From assembly GCA_034638255.1 (NCBI GenBank), contig JAWPGT010000003.1:930001-994000 (forward strand): DNA of 64,000 nucleotides, read 5' to 3'. The notes under the pieces were generated by a model. It was not told the DNA's origin and did no database searches. It worked only from the letters and a program-made list of their open reading frames with translations. The DNA is from Coprinus comatus (taxonomy: Eukaryota > Basidiomycota > Agaricomycetes > Agaricales > Agaricaceae). Shown here in pieces: positions 22,964 through 36,943 of the stretch (position 1 is its first letter; each line of letters starts with the position of its first letter). Position numbers and translations under genes: made by a program.

Positions 22964-24198
22964 CTAGACATTACATACATTCCCACTAACGTTAGAAGAC
23001 CAGTCAATGAACATTTCAATCGACCTAATTTGGGTGATAGAATCCGCTGTGGGAGGACCGTTAGACCAACAAGGATCTCCATTACTCCAAACATTCCATA
23101 ACCATGATCCAGCTTGTGTTGGGACCTATAGTGGCAAGTCAAATATTCAGCCTTTTACACGAATTCAAGTTGACGAAAAAAACACCGTACATTTGATGTG
23201 AGTTGGGCCTTTTGTTGTCCGTCAATGTAAAAAGTAGTAGCAGCGGAGGACCACTGAACCAGAAATTCTCAAGTTAAATCCGCACGAAGAGGGGGAAATG
23301 GCATCAAGCAAAAGCTTACATCAATTCTGTATTCTAACCGGATAATTTAGCATCGACATAAAATAATATTAGTAGGAGAGATGTTTCCTTACCATGGAAG
23401 CTGGTTCTAGGGTTGAAGGTGAACGGAACTGTTTGGTGAGTACTAGACCCTCCTGGAACAAGTGCCTATATTGCGAAACATTCCATTTATTAGTATACTT
23501 CCCTTTTTCCCGTCCGAGAGTGAATACTTGCCTGGTTTGTAGCCCAAATACCAGCTGGAACACATTGGCTTGAGGTATCAATTGTACTGGTGAGAATTTC
23601 CCAATCAATCTCCTGGTTATCGTTCACTAAATGCGCCATGGGTTAGTGAGTTTTCGGAACAATTGAAGGACTTGACATACAGTAGAAGAAGTTTCCTTCG
23701 ACAACTCCTGGGGTACTACTTGACTTCTGCACAGTTCTCACAGAGGTACTTGAACTGATCCCACGTAAATAGCTCGGCGCCTTGAATTGAACCACTTCCA
23801 GTATACGCCGAAACTTTCAGATTTAATGCGCCATTTGCTAATGCCACATTACTTGGGCTGAAGTTGCGTGGGACTGGTCCAGATGAAATTGGGTAATTGC
23901 TGACGCCTATGCTGTGGGAGCTGATGAAAGTGAGATAGAACCCTCGGTTTAGCTTCAAAATAAAGATGGTACAAAGTATGTATACTCACTTGAGAAAGGC
24001 AACAGCATCTCCACCAGCTGTGACACCAGAAAAGTCGACAAAAATTCTACGTCTGAATCCTCCTGTGATACCATTAACAACATAGGTATCACAAGTAGCC
24101 CTGGCTTCATGTGTTGTGATATTACTAGGGGCCTGAAGGGAGAGTTGTGATAGTGCCAAAGTGATCAAAGCGAAAAGACCTGTTGAGAATTTTGCCAT
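22964..24198 (-). CDS. Secreted GH16-like (concanavalin A-like) glucanase-fold protein
   Basis: A signal peptide (MAKFSTGLFALITLALSQLSLQ) leads into a single lectin/glucanase-like domain. Key parts are VALANGALNLKV, GVVEGNFFYLNDN, the catalytic-type signature QEIDWEILTS (pattern E-x-D-x-E), FHEYRIDWSS, ATTFYIDGQQ and WSNGDPCWSNGPP. GH16 enzymes hydrolyse or transfer beta-1,3/1,4 glucans, so a role in the cell wall or secretome is likely. There are seven or so exons, one intron starting with GC (about 23464-23530), and TAG at 22964. Odd point: near 23756 the frame shifts between AELFTWDQ and SSTSVRTVQK. A 52-nt intron could bridge it, but that would remove residues that look homologous to the family. 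A second, decayed copy lies about 2 kb upstream. Confidence 0.82.
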
Positions 24199-25395
24199 TT
24201 TGGAACTTGCTGGTGATAGAGGCCCAAAGTGACTACTGCTTTATATAGCGGATAAAGCCAAGAATAAGCAGATCTATGTTCCACCTGGGCCTCAAGAACA
24301 CAGTTGTTTCCACGTGGTCGTTCTAGCCCATAGGCGCCGGCCGCGATACGGGGCGGGTACGTCGGAACTTTGGCGATTGAATGACTTGTTTCAAGTTCCG
24401 GGCATTAGCAATTCACAAAGTGTTCTGAACATCTTACTGTGATGGTAGATGGAGGTAGGTAGATGGAGGTAGACGGGGAAATTTGGGATTGAAACTCTTG
24501 GAAAACTTGAACAATTTGTTTTACATTCAATTGTGGCATTTAAGATCATGGTCCTTCGGCGAAGAGGCTAGGAAATCAAATTTTCTAGCTGGCACGAGCA
24601 TGGTCAAGTGACGTTGGGGAAGTCGGTTGCTAGAGAGAAAAGAAGGTAAGCATAAATAGTTTGAATAGTCAGAGGGTCAGAAACGAATTTCAAAGTTGAG
24701 TTGTACTTTGTGAAACGAATCGCTTATTGCCGCAAATCCTGATTGCCGGTTTCAGTCCATACTTTCAAACTTCGCAATGTCCATTGGTCAAAAATTCAAA
24801 CACAAAGTTCAACTATGCCTCGCATCTAGGTCGTTAGCATCGAGACCTAGCCAGAATCAAAAGTTGCGTGATACATAGATTCGCTAATGATTTTTCTCGA
24901 TGAACTGATTGTTCAGACTTGCACTGGTAACTCGCAAATGTTCAGGGACCTTCACGGTAAAGTGTGAATCAGGAGACTTAATACTCGAACCTCTGACGGT
25001 TGACCGAGCCTGGCTACGAACTACATGGAGAAGTTCTGAACTACCACCGGCCAGGCTGTGATTATAGTCTCGAAGCATCGAATATCCACACACAGCTACA
25101 CGTAAACCACAGTGAACTGCCCTTGCACGAGAGAAAGTTAAGACCCTTTCCCACCACTGGTGACAATTTGCACAGGTTTGGACATATTGTACACTGACTA
25201 AGAGGACTCGACCCACTGGTAAGACCCATAAGGACGAACAATTATCACCCGTGAAATAGAGAAAACGATAGCTTCACGGGCATAAACTAAAACCTAAGCC
25301 CGCAAGCATAAACATGATAAAAATAAAAGCGCCATTCAATTCCCCGCGTGGTTCCTACTACTACACAGATTTAGTTGATGCATGGACCTTTGAGC

Positions 25396-25442
<47 letters not shown>

Positions 25443-25905
25443 AAAAAACATCATTCCCATCACGGCGATGTACTACAATGTAAGCCGTAGTATATATAGC
25501 ATCGGCCCAAGAGCCGGTCTATAAGGGGGTGTCTACATTCCGTACAACTATGTGGTGGACTGCACGGTGCGTTTCATTTGACCTGAAATTGAATTCATTA
25601 TCTGTAAGGTTACGATCTCATTCAAGTTATTCTAAACATTCCATAACTGTCCAGCTGGTATTTACCTACTCATAAAGTTTAGAGGAGAAAATCAGCACTC
25701 AGAAATATTGGTCTTTGTGGGATGAAAAATAAAATAAAAAGAGTCGTGTTGTGTTCTTATGTGCTTAGTGAATAAATGTCTTTTATCGAATACAGCCGAC
25801 ATCCAAATAAGATCATTCTGTAAAATGAATCATGGTCAGCGGATGTACTGGGAAGGAGAACAAATTGAAGCGAGTTTAATTTACGTCAATTCTGCAATTT
25901 ATATG
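24199..25905. other. Intergenic region with a long poly(T) tract
   Basis: No gene supported. Short ORFs near 24884-25216 on both strands lack recognisable features. The region contains a 41-nt T homopolymer, listed separately. Confidence 0.45.
25400..25440. repeat. 41-nt poly(T) homopolymer
   Basis: An uninterrupted run of T from 25400 to 25440. Read on the minus strand it is a poly(A) stretch, so it could mark the 3' end of a retroposed sequence lying to its right, but no such element is recognisable. Confidence 0.9.
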
Positions 25906-26245
25906 GTATGCTGGAAATTCTACTCTAGGGTCAAAGGTGAATGGAAGTATTGATCAATACTACCAGATACTACCGGTTCTACCAGGTTGTCTTGTGATAT
26001 ACTCCGTTTAGTATATACTTCGGCCCGACTTATAGAAAATGAACGTTTGCATGATTTGAAGTTTCAGATTTTTAGCCCATGATACTACCCTGATACTACC
26101 TTCAAAGGCATAATAGACCTTGGAGTAAGAGTGATGTCCCAAAAGCTTTAAGGCTTAACGCTTCGTGCCCTAACGCCACATTGTTAAATGGAAATTGCGT
26201 GGGAAATATACTCATACAGGTCAAGCAACAATTAGAAACAGGATA
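25906..26245 (-). pseudogene. Decayed copy of the GH16-like gene
   Basis: Several stretches match the intact GH16-like gene in the same order and strand. CTAGGGTCAAAGGTGAATGGAA near 25923 resembles CTAGGGTTGAAGGTGAACGGAA near 23406. A segment near 26165-26205 (NNVALGHEALSLKAF on the minus strand) resembles NVALANGALNLKV. The frames are broken and the active-site part is not found. It is a relic of a tandem or dispersed duplication. Confidence 0.6.
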
Positions 26246-26987
26246 TGCTATACTTACCAGTGTTGGAGATGGCATACATCGTTCGGCATCGAGATGCAGA
26301 TGGTAATAAGGCGTGCTCGTTCGAGAGGAAGGTATTTTATTAACCCGCTCGTTCATTCGTGGTACTGGGTGGTTAGTAGGTAGGCCCTGAGTAGGCCCAG
26401 AGAGAGAATTGTGCCAGGGTTGGACTGGTGAAACGACAATTTCTCCCTGATTTTCCCAGCTTGTCGAAAACGCCAGAAAGATAGTTGCATAGGGTAAAAA
26501 GGTTCTACATGGGCTTGAAGAACGTTGTTTGCTCCACATTATTCTTCTCAGAAGTCAGTGATCCATGTGTAGAATCTGACAGGGGCCAGGACGGATCGAA
26601 TATTCGAATATTGCATCATTTGAAATATTAGGTGATGAGAGAAATTGCGGGGTCTAAGTACAAGAAATTTGAGTTGAAAAGGAGCTGAATATTGGAATAT
26701 TGGTTCGCAGGGTATTCCAATGTCGCGGCAATAGTCCGGGAGAGGATTACTTTTTGCGACTAGCCAGTGTTATGATGATCAAATGACCTCAGGGAGAGGT
26801 GGTCAGAAATAGTTGTAGGGTTCAGAGTTGGAGGGGTCTGCGAGCATATCGGCTAGTGCAGTGAGTTCCATTGATCGGTGTCGGAGTGGCGGAGATAGCC
26901 TCGAGTGGGAGTTGGTGGGGTTGATCGGAGTCTGCCGTCAAACGCACATAAATGACCAGGTAGACTGATCACAAATCCTCCCACAAA
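26246..26987. other. Intergenic region upstream of the F-box gene
   Basis: No gene supported. An overlapping 145-codon minus-strand ORF here is mostly uninterpretable, apart from the GH16-like remnant at its end. Confidence 0.4.
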
Positions 26988-29215
26988 ATGCAGCTGTTCT
27001 CTTACTTTGCTCCTCAGAGGTCCCTGCCACCTCTCGCACGGACCCCCGGCGACATTCTCATCGAGATAGCTCTCTGTCTTGGCTCCCGTGCCGATGTTCT
27101 CCATTTTTCTCTGACCGTCAGTTCGAGTCTTCCCTTGTGGTCCTAACTAACGATATCTACAGTCAGCCTACATCTACGCACACGTATCTTCTGTCCTCTA
27201 CCAGAGTGTCGTCCTCACTACCATCCAGCAATGTTCGTCTACCCTCCGCATGCTTACACATCGCACGGATATTGCTCGGCATGTTCGTCAAATAATCATC
27301 AGACTTAACTCGAAAAGCACGCCGTCACTTACCGACGACGATAGCAAGATAATTTCTGCAGCAGTCATAGACCTTGCGGGCTCCATGGCCCTCGATGCTT
27401 TGTGCAAGTTCGACTGGGACGTAGACGAAATGCCGTTCCACGAGGACATGTGGTTCGCCCTTCGCGCTGGGTAAATTCGTCCATCGCATTGTAACCTCTC
27501 CCCACTCACTGCCGCTGTCTTGCAGGTGTCCCCAATTACGCCATGTTGGGACTAGCCTCGGTTCCACCCTGCCCACGCTCAATAGCCACGTGCGTTTGAT
27601 TTACTTCTTCGCCTCCTCTCCTTCAACCTTATTTCGCTCCAGTTATTCGACTTCCATGGCCTCGCTGGGTTCACTTTGCACCTAAAACCCGGCTTCTTCG
27701 AGTCGCATATTGATCTCTTTATGGAGGGTATGTCACTATTTCCCATATCCCAGATCTCGATTGATGGTTTTAAACAGAGGATCAACCGATTTCCCGAAAA
27801 CTCTGGAACATGCTCATTCACCGCTGCCCAGATTTGGAAAACCTGACTATCGACGGTACTTCTTCTATTCCAGCAGACATACACGCGCTCGTTCAAGGTA
27901 ATTGGCCAAAACTCCGAACACTATCACTTGGGGATATATGTATCGACTGGATCCCACGGCCGCTCACTCCAGGCGAGAAACGTCCCTTTATTGCCTTCCT
28001 GGAAAAACATAAGGAACTTCGACACATTCATCTCTCACGGCATAATATACAACCAATGCATTTTGCTGCTCTCGATCCCGCTAGCCTCCTTTCAGTGTCC
28101 TCATTTGCGGGAACACATCAGCAGCTTCAAGCATTGCCCCACTTACATCAGTATCTGCACCAAGTTGCTATAATTGAACCGGTAGAAACTAGGGAGGTAT
28201 CAGCTCCGACGGTAGCAGCGTTGTTGAGGGAACTAACGGCTCTCACGGATTTAAAAATCACGTTCGCTCTTCATTCCATGTATGATAGTGGTAATCTCCT
28301 CCGATCCCTGATACAATCATGCCCTAACCTGAGGCATCTTGACTTGACTTGTGCAAACAAACCCTCATTCCAATTGGTGAGTCGCTCTTTCCCCTACCGA
28401 TCCCAACCCTGTGTTGCAGATATCTAACTCCATCTCTGACATTTTTTTTTAACGAATAGGATGCTTTTGCCAAGACAATACGGGGCTTCCCGAAGTTGAA
28501 GACACTCAAGTTGACACTTGTCAAGTATCCAGGTGATATTACAATCGGTAACGGTGCAGTAAAAATTGCACAATCAAACCCACGTTTACACAGTTTCGCA
28601 ATAACCTTTATACCACCCCTATACCCTTCTTCCTTCTTCGCCTTCCCTGAAACGACACCGGCTGGACAAAATGAAACAATGTTACATCTAGGTGCAGGAA
28701 TGGGAGCTGTAGCTTCGGTTATGACACCGATTCAACCAATTAATCTTTCCTTCAATTTCCTTCCTCTACCAAAATATCAATATAACATTGGATCATATAC
28801 TTTACTTACCGACACACATGGTTTACCGTTAACACTTCAAGCAAGTGAATCATCATGTATAGCTTGGCCTTGGAGATTAGGAGAAACTATCCGTTCTAAA
28901 AAATATGAAACCGAGTTGGGACCATTTGGAAAACGAAGAGGAGGCAGAAATGGGTTTGGGAGAGGTATAGGTGGGGTTAGAGGGTTCTTTGGTATGGCGT
29001 TTGAAAGGAGTAGTGCTGGAGAAGAAGTAAGAATGATGATATTTTGTGTTGCTTTATTGGTTTTGGCTGCTTGGGGTTTTGGTGTGGGTAGTGGGAGAAA
29101 AGGATCAGGTCCAAGTACGAGAGTCGGTGTTGGTGTGGGTATTGGAATGGCAATGGGGAGTTTTCAGAGTACTACTGGGTTGGGTCTTAATCTTGGAATT
29201 GAAGGAGATTTGTAA
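26988..29215 (+). CDS. F-box-like protein with LRR-like repeats and a Gly-rich, possibly membrane-spanning tail
   Basis: ATG 26988 opens MQLFSYFAPQRSLPPL and an F-box-like helix pair (PGDILIEIALCLGSRADVLHFSLT), expected to bind Skp1 in SCF ubiquitin ligases. Leucine-rich-repeat-like units follow, as in mushroom F-box proteins (CPDLENLTIDGTSSIP, WPKLRTLSLGDI, CPNLRHLDLTCANK, FPKLKTLKLTLVKYPG). I infer about six exons. The last roughly 110 residues differ: a basic Gly/Arg-rich stretch, one hydrophobic segment (MMIFCVALLVLAAWGFGVG) and a Gly-rich end. This could tether the protein to a membrane, which is unusual for this class. The 3' exon is AT-richer than the body. TAA at 29213-29215. Confidence 0.75.
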
Positions 29216-29913
29216 TTGATATGCTTGGGTCAAAATAGTTGGGTGTATTTTTTTTTCTTTTCTTTCTGGTTTTTATGTGAGCTGTGTACTATGTTCTTGT
29301 GTTTTTGTTTTGGATACCTCGTTTAGCATTAGATGTGTAGAGCCTTGCATTAGTCGACAAAAACTAATTCAGCTGTCGTAGTGTAAATTATTGTTTTATA
29401 GCTCTATGTACAATACAACCATGGATTTCAAAAAAAAAATCATTCGCTCAACTTCCATAACTTCAACTCTCACAACCCTCGTGAAGGGGAAAGCGACATC
29501 TACATCCTCATCATTCAACTAAAAATGTACAAGGACTCGTAATGAAACATGTATTTATCGTTAAACACGTATGTATGATTACCGGGAGATCACAGAATTG
29601 AAGAAGCGGACCCAGTCAATGGGATACAAATAGGGAATATCAAAGTGGGGTTGTTGGGGTTATACTCGTTAGTACCTGTATATGTATACAAAGGTTTTTT
29701 TTTGGGGGGGGGGGAGGGGTGATAGATGAATCCATAAATTACGACGAGTTTTTGGGAAGTGTTTCAAGTTGGAGTTATATATATATATATAAAGATGTAA
29801 CGTTGGTGGTTGTTAAGATGTTGACGGCGTGCCCGAGGAAAAGGGAGAAAACGAGTAGGCGCGGGGATAGGTGTTATGATGGGGGTTGTTTTAAATCAAG
29901 ACCTGACACCCGA
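29216..29913. other. Intergenic region between convergent genes
   Basis: 3' flanks of the F-box and PRMT1 genes. It contains a G-run near 29704-29718 and an (AT)n microsatellite at about 29775-29791. No gene seen. Confidence 0.5.
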
Positions 29914-31527
<1,614 letters not shown>

Positions 31528-31787
31528 CTGCTTGCAAAAATATTGAACTTTTTCGGCTTCTCAAGAATCTCTCGGACTACCCAAAAAGGTACTTGCTGCA
31601 CGTGAGAGCCCGATGGTGGCAGTGCTGCCTAGTGCCTTGTCCCGCAGTCATTAATAATCCAAGGCTGCGCCACAACTGCCTATATAATGTGGTCTACAAT
31701 AGCTGCGGCGACAAATTATCCCCAAGGCTAGTATTTGCGACACTTGGTTGGCACTCTTGCTCACTTGCAACTTTTCTTCCAGACAGA

Positions 31788-32337
31788 ATGAGACAATCAT
31801 TAGATAGTCCTCCTCCATATGATACAAACAGTCATCAGCCACCAAGTACGTTCCATCAACCCTCACCCAAGAAATAACACTAAAGTTTTATTTACTTTTA
31901 GGTTTTCACGATGTGAAAGTAAAACCGATGACTGGTGCTTTGAACGCTCGCCCAACAGAGCCATTCTCACAAACGCCCTTTATGGCTGCTGGTCCCCCCT
32001 ATATCTTGCAGTCGCAAACTCTTTCCACACCTACGGTTTACCGATATACCAATCCAAGAACAGGGGAGAGGGTGGTGTCGCTTTTACCCCCAGATCATCC
32101 AGAAATGATCTGCTTGCGGACTGGGGAACACGTCCCAGAGACAAAGTTCGGCTTCTTGGGTATGTAGTCTCCTGAATCAAATTATTCGCTCTCTTTTCAA
32201 TCTCTGATGTACACATTATAGGCATACTCGCAGCGATCTTCTGGTTCCCCTTAGGAGTAGGTCTTTGCCTTCTTGATCGACGGGTCAAGTGTCAGCGCTG
32301 CGGGACCATGATTGAGGATGGCTTATGTGGACCGTGA
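31788..32337 (+). CDS. Brain protein I3 (BRI3)-like small membrane protein
   Basis: There are three exons: MRQSLDSPPPYDTNSHQPPS, then a Pro/Thr-rich stretch ending HPEMICLRTGEHVPETKFGFL, then GILAAIFWFPLGVGLCLLDRRVKCQRCG and the stop TGA 32335-32337. The PPPY near the N-terminus is a WW-domain ligand motif typical of ubiquitinated endolysosomal adaptors. The end is a hydrophobic segment between Cys-containing arms. This matches the BRI3 layout, related in shape to LITAF. About 143 residues. It is transcribed away from HMT1; the two starts are about 260 bp apart. Confidence 0.75.
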
Positions 32338-32536
32338 TACCACTGACACTCATCCTGAACCGCCGATTTTCGAACGTTTACCACAGACTATATTTTCATA
32401 TTCGATAACCTTGTAACGACGTCTTGCATGACTTGTATTTCCTGATGTATTTTCCAATTGCATAATTTCTTCCACGCAACGAATTTGTAAAATTAACGAT
32501 AATCCCTAGACGTAGAAACATTAAGAAAAGATATAA

Positions 32537-33097
32537 TTATGGCGTGTTATCCCAGTTGAGACCCAGAGCCATCTCGTTACCACCTCGAACGGCTGCTTCT
32601 ACGGCTTCCGCTAGCTCTCTCAAGGCTATGGTATCCTCACTTAATTCCTTTTGTTTTCGCCAGTCATCAATATCAGGCGGTGTGACTTCAAGTGTTTTCT
32701 GGAGTGCCCGCTCGCGGTCGCACCACGAAGCTTGTCGATAGACAATAGTAGAGCAGGAAGGTTGTTGTGCTTGGAAAGAACCTCACGTATTTTTTGGGAG
32801 GTAGCTAGGACGCAAATTTAGTCTAATTCAACCAAGAAGAGAAGTTGAACGTAAAAACGAACCAATGGCTTCATATTGACGGAGTTGTAAATCTTTCGGG
32901 TCATCGCGCTTCAGAGGATCAGGATAGGCCGACTCTTCGGGGACATAAGGCCAGTTTAGTGATGTTAGTGGTCGCATCTTTTTGGGTTCTTCAAGTTCCT
33001 GATCTTGATTCGAAGGCCCGGCTTGAGATTGTTCTAAATGAACCTGAATTTGAAATTTTGATGAGGGAAGGGGGATGGAAAGTACCAGGGGTAACAT
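32537..33097 (-). CDS. Small conserved protein of unknown function
   Basis: Three exons separated by introns at about 32812-32866 and 32730-32790 join LTSLNWPYVPEESAYPDPLKRDD, QLRQYEAIATSQKIP and SWCDRERALQKTLEVTPP. The ending is IDDWRKQKELSEDTIALRELAEAVEAA and MALGLNWDNTP, stop TAA 32537. The C-terminal half is amphipathic helical and looks well conserved; I do not recognise it. About 146 residues from ATG 33097. The first 18 residues are hydrophobic and less convincing, so the true start may be elsewhere. Confidence 0.55.
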
Positions 33098-33505
33098 TAA
33101 TCTGCATCTTCTCGATACCAGTCTCTACTTTCGACGTCGCTGAATGTTGAGAACATGTTGTTGCTAAAAGTATAGTTGGTGAATTTCGAGCTTATTTCAT
33201 GACTGAAAATGACTATACATTGGTGTTGTTTATAGCATGGGACTGAACAACTTGATAAGTTATCAATGGGCTATAGTTCAAAAAATATGCAACTGACATA
33301 CTAAGCAATGTAGCACTTTGAGCAGGTGTACTTTGAGAGCACCGTCGTGCAAACCTGGCACGTCTTGGGTTGTTTTGAAGTCATACCTACTGAAGATGAT
33401 GGAAATTACTGAGTAATGAATTACATAATACAAATACCCCAAACATGATGTAGATCAAGCGCGTACACATCTCTCATATTAACGTGTTGAGCTCCTCTCA
33501 TCAGG
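33098..33505. other. Divergent intergenic region, about 400 bp
   Basis: Shared upstream region of the small unknown gene and the gamma-tubulin complex gene. No further gene seen. Confidence 0.45.
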
Positions 33506-36500
33506 ATGGACCCCAGCATGGACAGTCCTCTCTGGTTCCGTCTCAACAAAGGTGATATTGTGAACGAGGACGTACAGCTGTCCCTGGAAGAGCTCCCGCC
33601 CATCTGCCCCCGATTCTTCGTTCCCAATATACAAGACAAACCTCAGGATCCCATCCTTGACAATATTAAACTTGCAGAGAGGAACAGAAATCCTGTCCAT
33701 AATTACGCAAAAACACGCTCTATTCTTCCTCCAGAACTGAATATCATCACTGATGATATACTACAACTCCCACCAATCGACCAGGAGGAATCAATATGGA
33801 CTAACATTCACCTCCCAGATGCTCGTAGAAAGGTAAATATTACTTTGCTTATTGGAAGGTGAAGTTAAGAAAATCATAGGCCCAGTTGCTTTCATGGGAC
33901 TCTCTTCGCCCAATAAACCCGCCACTACGTCCATTCACACCATTTCTTTCAGAAAGAGATGACTTAGTGTATGCGTCCGCACGCTATCAGTGAGCTCGTC
34001 ACTCCTCCAATATAATATAAGTACTTACGCTCGTCATCGTCAGTGTACAACCTCGACTTCAAGACGCGTCAACCCGTATCATCTACATACCTCAAACCAG
34101 TTTATTCGCCTCTCTGAAAATAACGGTCCTTGGCAACTCGTCATTGTATCATACATGGAATTCAGGAAAAGAGGAATTTGTTCAGAGAGATGTGAAGGAG
34201 GACCAGCGAGGCTTCCTATTACTTGATGGCAAAGACGAAGTTATCAGCGACAGGTATGAAGCGCATAGATCAAGGTTCTCATCAGTTCTGATATATCGTC
34301 AGCGTGACTTCACGATTCTTGAAGATTGGGACGTTGCTAAGACGCTTGGATCTGTTGCTTGCTAGACTGCGACATCGGTGCGTTTCTTATACGCATATAT
34401 CGACCGAAATCTCACTCTCTTTACTTTTTCGTTAGCTTTGCAAATGATGGGCCAACCGTTCATGCATTCGCACATGCCTTGTCAAATGTATTGATTTATC
34501 TCCGGAAGACTCTGACTCAATGTCCTCCATCGTCCCAGCAACTTAACAGTGGAAACATTGCACTTACCTATGTATGGTTGGAATATGCTTTACACGAAGA
34601 TGTTCTAGACTCTCTTGCTGAACTGTGTGGAGTTGTACGTCCCTTCAATTAGATGATTTATTCAGAAAATCTTACGCAACCACAGAGCAAAGACAAGTCA
34701 CCTTTGCAATACGAGAACCTTGACATGTCTCCTATCAATTTATTATCGCGCATTTATCGCCAATTGGATAAACACATCAACCAACAATCGCATAAAACCG
34801 TCATATCATCATTCGCATATATCTTGACATGCACCTCCCAGGAATATCTTCACCAAGTTGCCCAATCTGTCGGTTTTGGTTCTCAGCCTACTAAAAAACA
34901 GGAACGGATTGCTAATCTTGCTCTGGACGAATACACGTTGGACGAGGATGCTATCGAAGAAGAAGAAGATATTTTCCAGATTATGGACTCCATAGACAGT
35001 AATTTCCCTTCATTTTTCCCGCCAGAGCTTCTGGGAATACTCCCAGCCGCCCAGCGATCTCTCATTCTATTAAAGAAAGCACAACCCGATCATTCACTAC
35101 TCGGCCGATCCAATCACCATCCAAATGTTAATTGGTTTTGGAAGAAAGAAGATATCGAAGCTACTTGGTTAGCTCATGCCTTAGACAAAGACAACGTTGA
35201 TACTAAGAAAACATCCACTCTCCACCAATCTAATACCACCATTATCACCCAGAATTAAAAGATCTTGCAGTGTTTGACTTGGAACCAGGGACCGGAGTCG
35301 AAACTCCTACTCTTAATACTGGTACCAATCCAGAGGAGGCCGCTGGGCGATTTATTGAATCATTTCCAAACTCGTTACCCTCTATTACACCGACTCTTAC
35401 CCATCTCAGCTCAATCGTATTCTCAAATCTGTACAATCATGCGTCGAGTTTATCGTCTACATTATTGGAACTTTTTCTAGATCACCCTGGTGAACTTAAC
35501 TATCGATCCCATCTCATCCTGCTCAGGGACTTCTTGCTTCTCACTTCTTCCCCTTTCAAATCGAGACTGTCAGATGCACTATTTTCTGACAAAGAGGACT
35601 ACGAGATTGACAACAAGAACCGTACGATATCATTACACGCGTTACGACAAAGAAAGCAGATAACAGAGAGTACCCAACCTTGGGCTGTTGGACTGGCATC
35701 TGCACTACTTGAGCGGGAAATATGGCCACCCGTAGGTGCTGATCTCAGCTTTTTCTTGCGAACTGTAATCGTCGATTCGCTCGAGTATCCCGAAGGATCA
35801 AAAGTTCCGAAGCAGGTCGTAAACGACGCCGCCTGGAGGCTTGGCTTTGCTGTCCGAGACTTGCCTGTTGGATCGGGACGAGATAAATGGCTGAATCCTC
35901 TCTGTATGTACTTACTCTTGGGCTTTAATTCTAAATGCTAACTGCTATTGTAGGTGTGGAGTACGTTACATTCGCAATAGTTACATTATGATATGCTGAT
36001 CGAATTCTGTTAAAAGAGCTTTAGATTTCCTATACATGGATTACAAACCACCACATCCACTCGAGGTTCTGATTCCATACGAAGTTCTCGGGAAATATCA
36101 ACGAATGTTTACTTTCCTCTTGCGGTTACTGCGTGGTATGTCCCTGCTTCTAGGTTCATAGTTTTTTCCATTCTTATATACTTTAGTTGAACACTCTATC
36201 CATGCCGTGAATCGGATGATACGATCACAAACAGCACCCATTTTCCAGACCCTTGTGGCAGCGAGAAAACTTACCCTACATTTCAGGTTCATAGCTCAGA
36301 ACTTCATATCCTCACTTTCGGGATATGTCTTTGACACCGTTATTGGGGGAAACTTTGATCCCTTTCTCGCTCAGTTGACCCCTCAATGTAGCACGGATGG
36401 CACCGGGGAGCACTTCAAATTTACTGATGTATTTGAGCTTGCTCAGCGGCATTCAAATCTCCTTGATGATATCTTGAGTGCTTGCTTGATGAGGTCGGGT

Positions 36501-36884
36501 CAGAAAGCTGCTGGGGATCTACTCCGTCAATCTATTGAAACTGTGCTGGATTTTTCTGTTGTCATCGGGGAACTGCGTCGTGGACGGTTACAAGAGTATG
36601 AAGCGGCACCATTAGTAGAAGATCTATATGCGAGGTTCAGGAGGAAGATGTCGACTCTGGTAAGTGGTTCATTCTCGAAACATTATTGACTAGTTTTTTT
36701 GATACCGTAACTGGTATAGTCAAAGGTCCTGAAAGGACTGGTTGAGAAAAATTCCTCGAAATCCACGTTCGAGCATTTGCTTGTTGGCCAGCAGAATCTC
36801 CCGGGTGGGGTTGAAGCACTTCACCATCTATTGCTACGCCTCGATCTGTCCGATTGGTGGGTTAATCATAATCATACAAAATGA
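33506..36884 (+). CDS. Gamma-tubulin complex component (Spc97/Spc98 family, GCP5/6-like)
   Basis: These proteins assemble gamma-tubulin into microtubule-nucleating complexes at the spindle pole body. ATG 33506 begins MDPSMDSPLWFRLNKGDI. The family's C-terminal GCP domain is clear: EVLGKYQRMFTFLLRLL, VEHSIHAVNRMIRSQ, FRFIAQNFISSLSGYVFDTV and LAQRHSNLLDDILSACLMRS, ending LSDWWVNHNHTK at TGA 36884. About ten exons. Long acidic insertions in the middle (ALDEYTLDEDAIEEEEDIF) and divergence from the GCP2/3 consensus favour GCP5 or GCP6, but I cannot decide from sequence alone. It ends 60 bp from the convergent DUF6535 gene. Confidence 0.85.
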
Positions 36885-36943
36885 TATATGGAAATCTATC
36901 CTACATGTATGTCCGTTTACATAACTTACAGTTTCATTATTCA

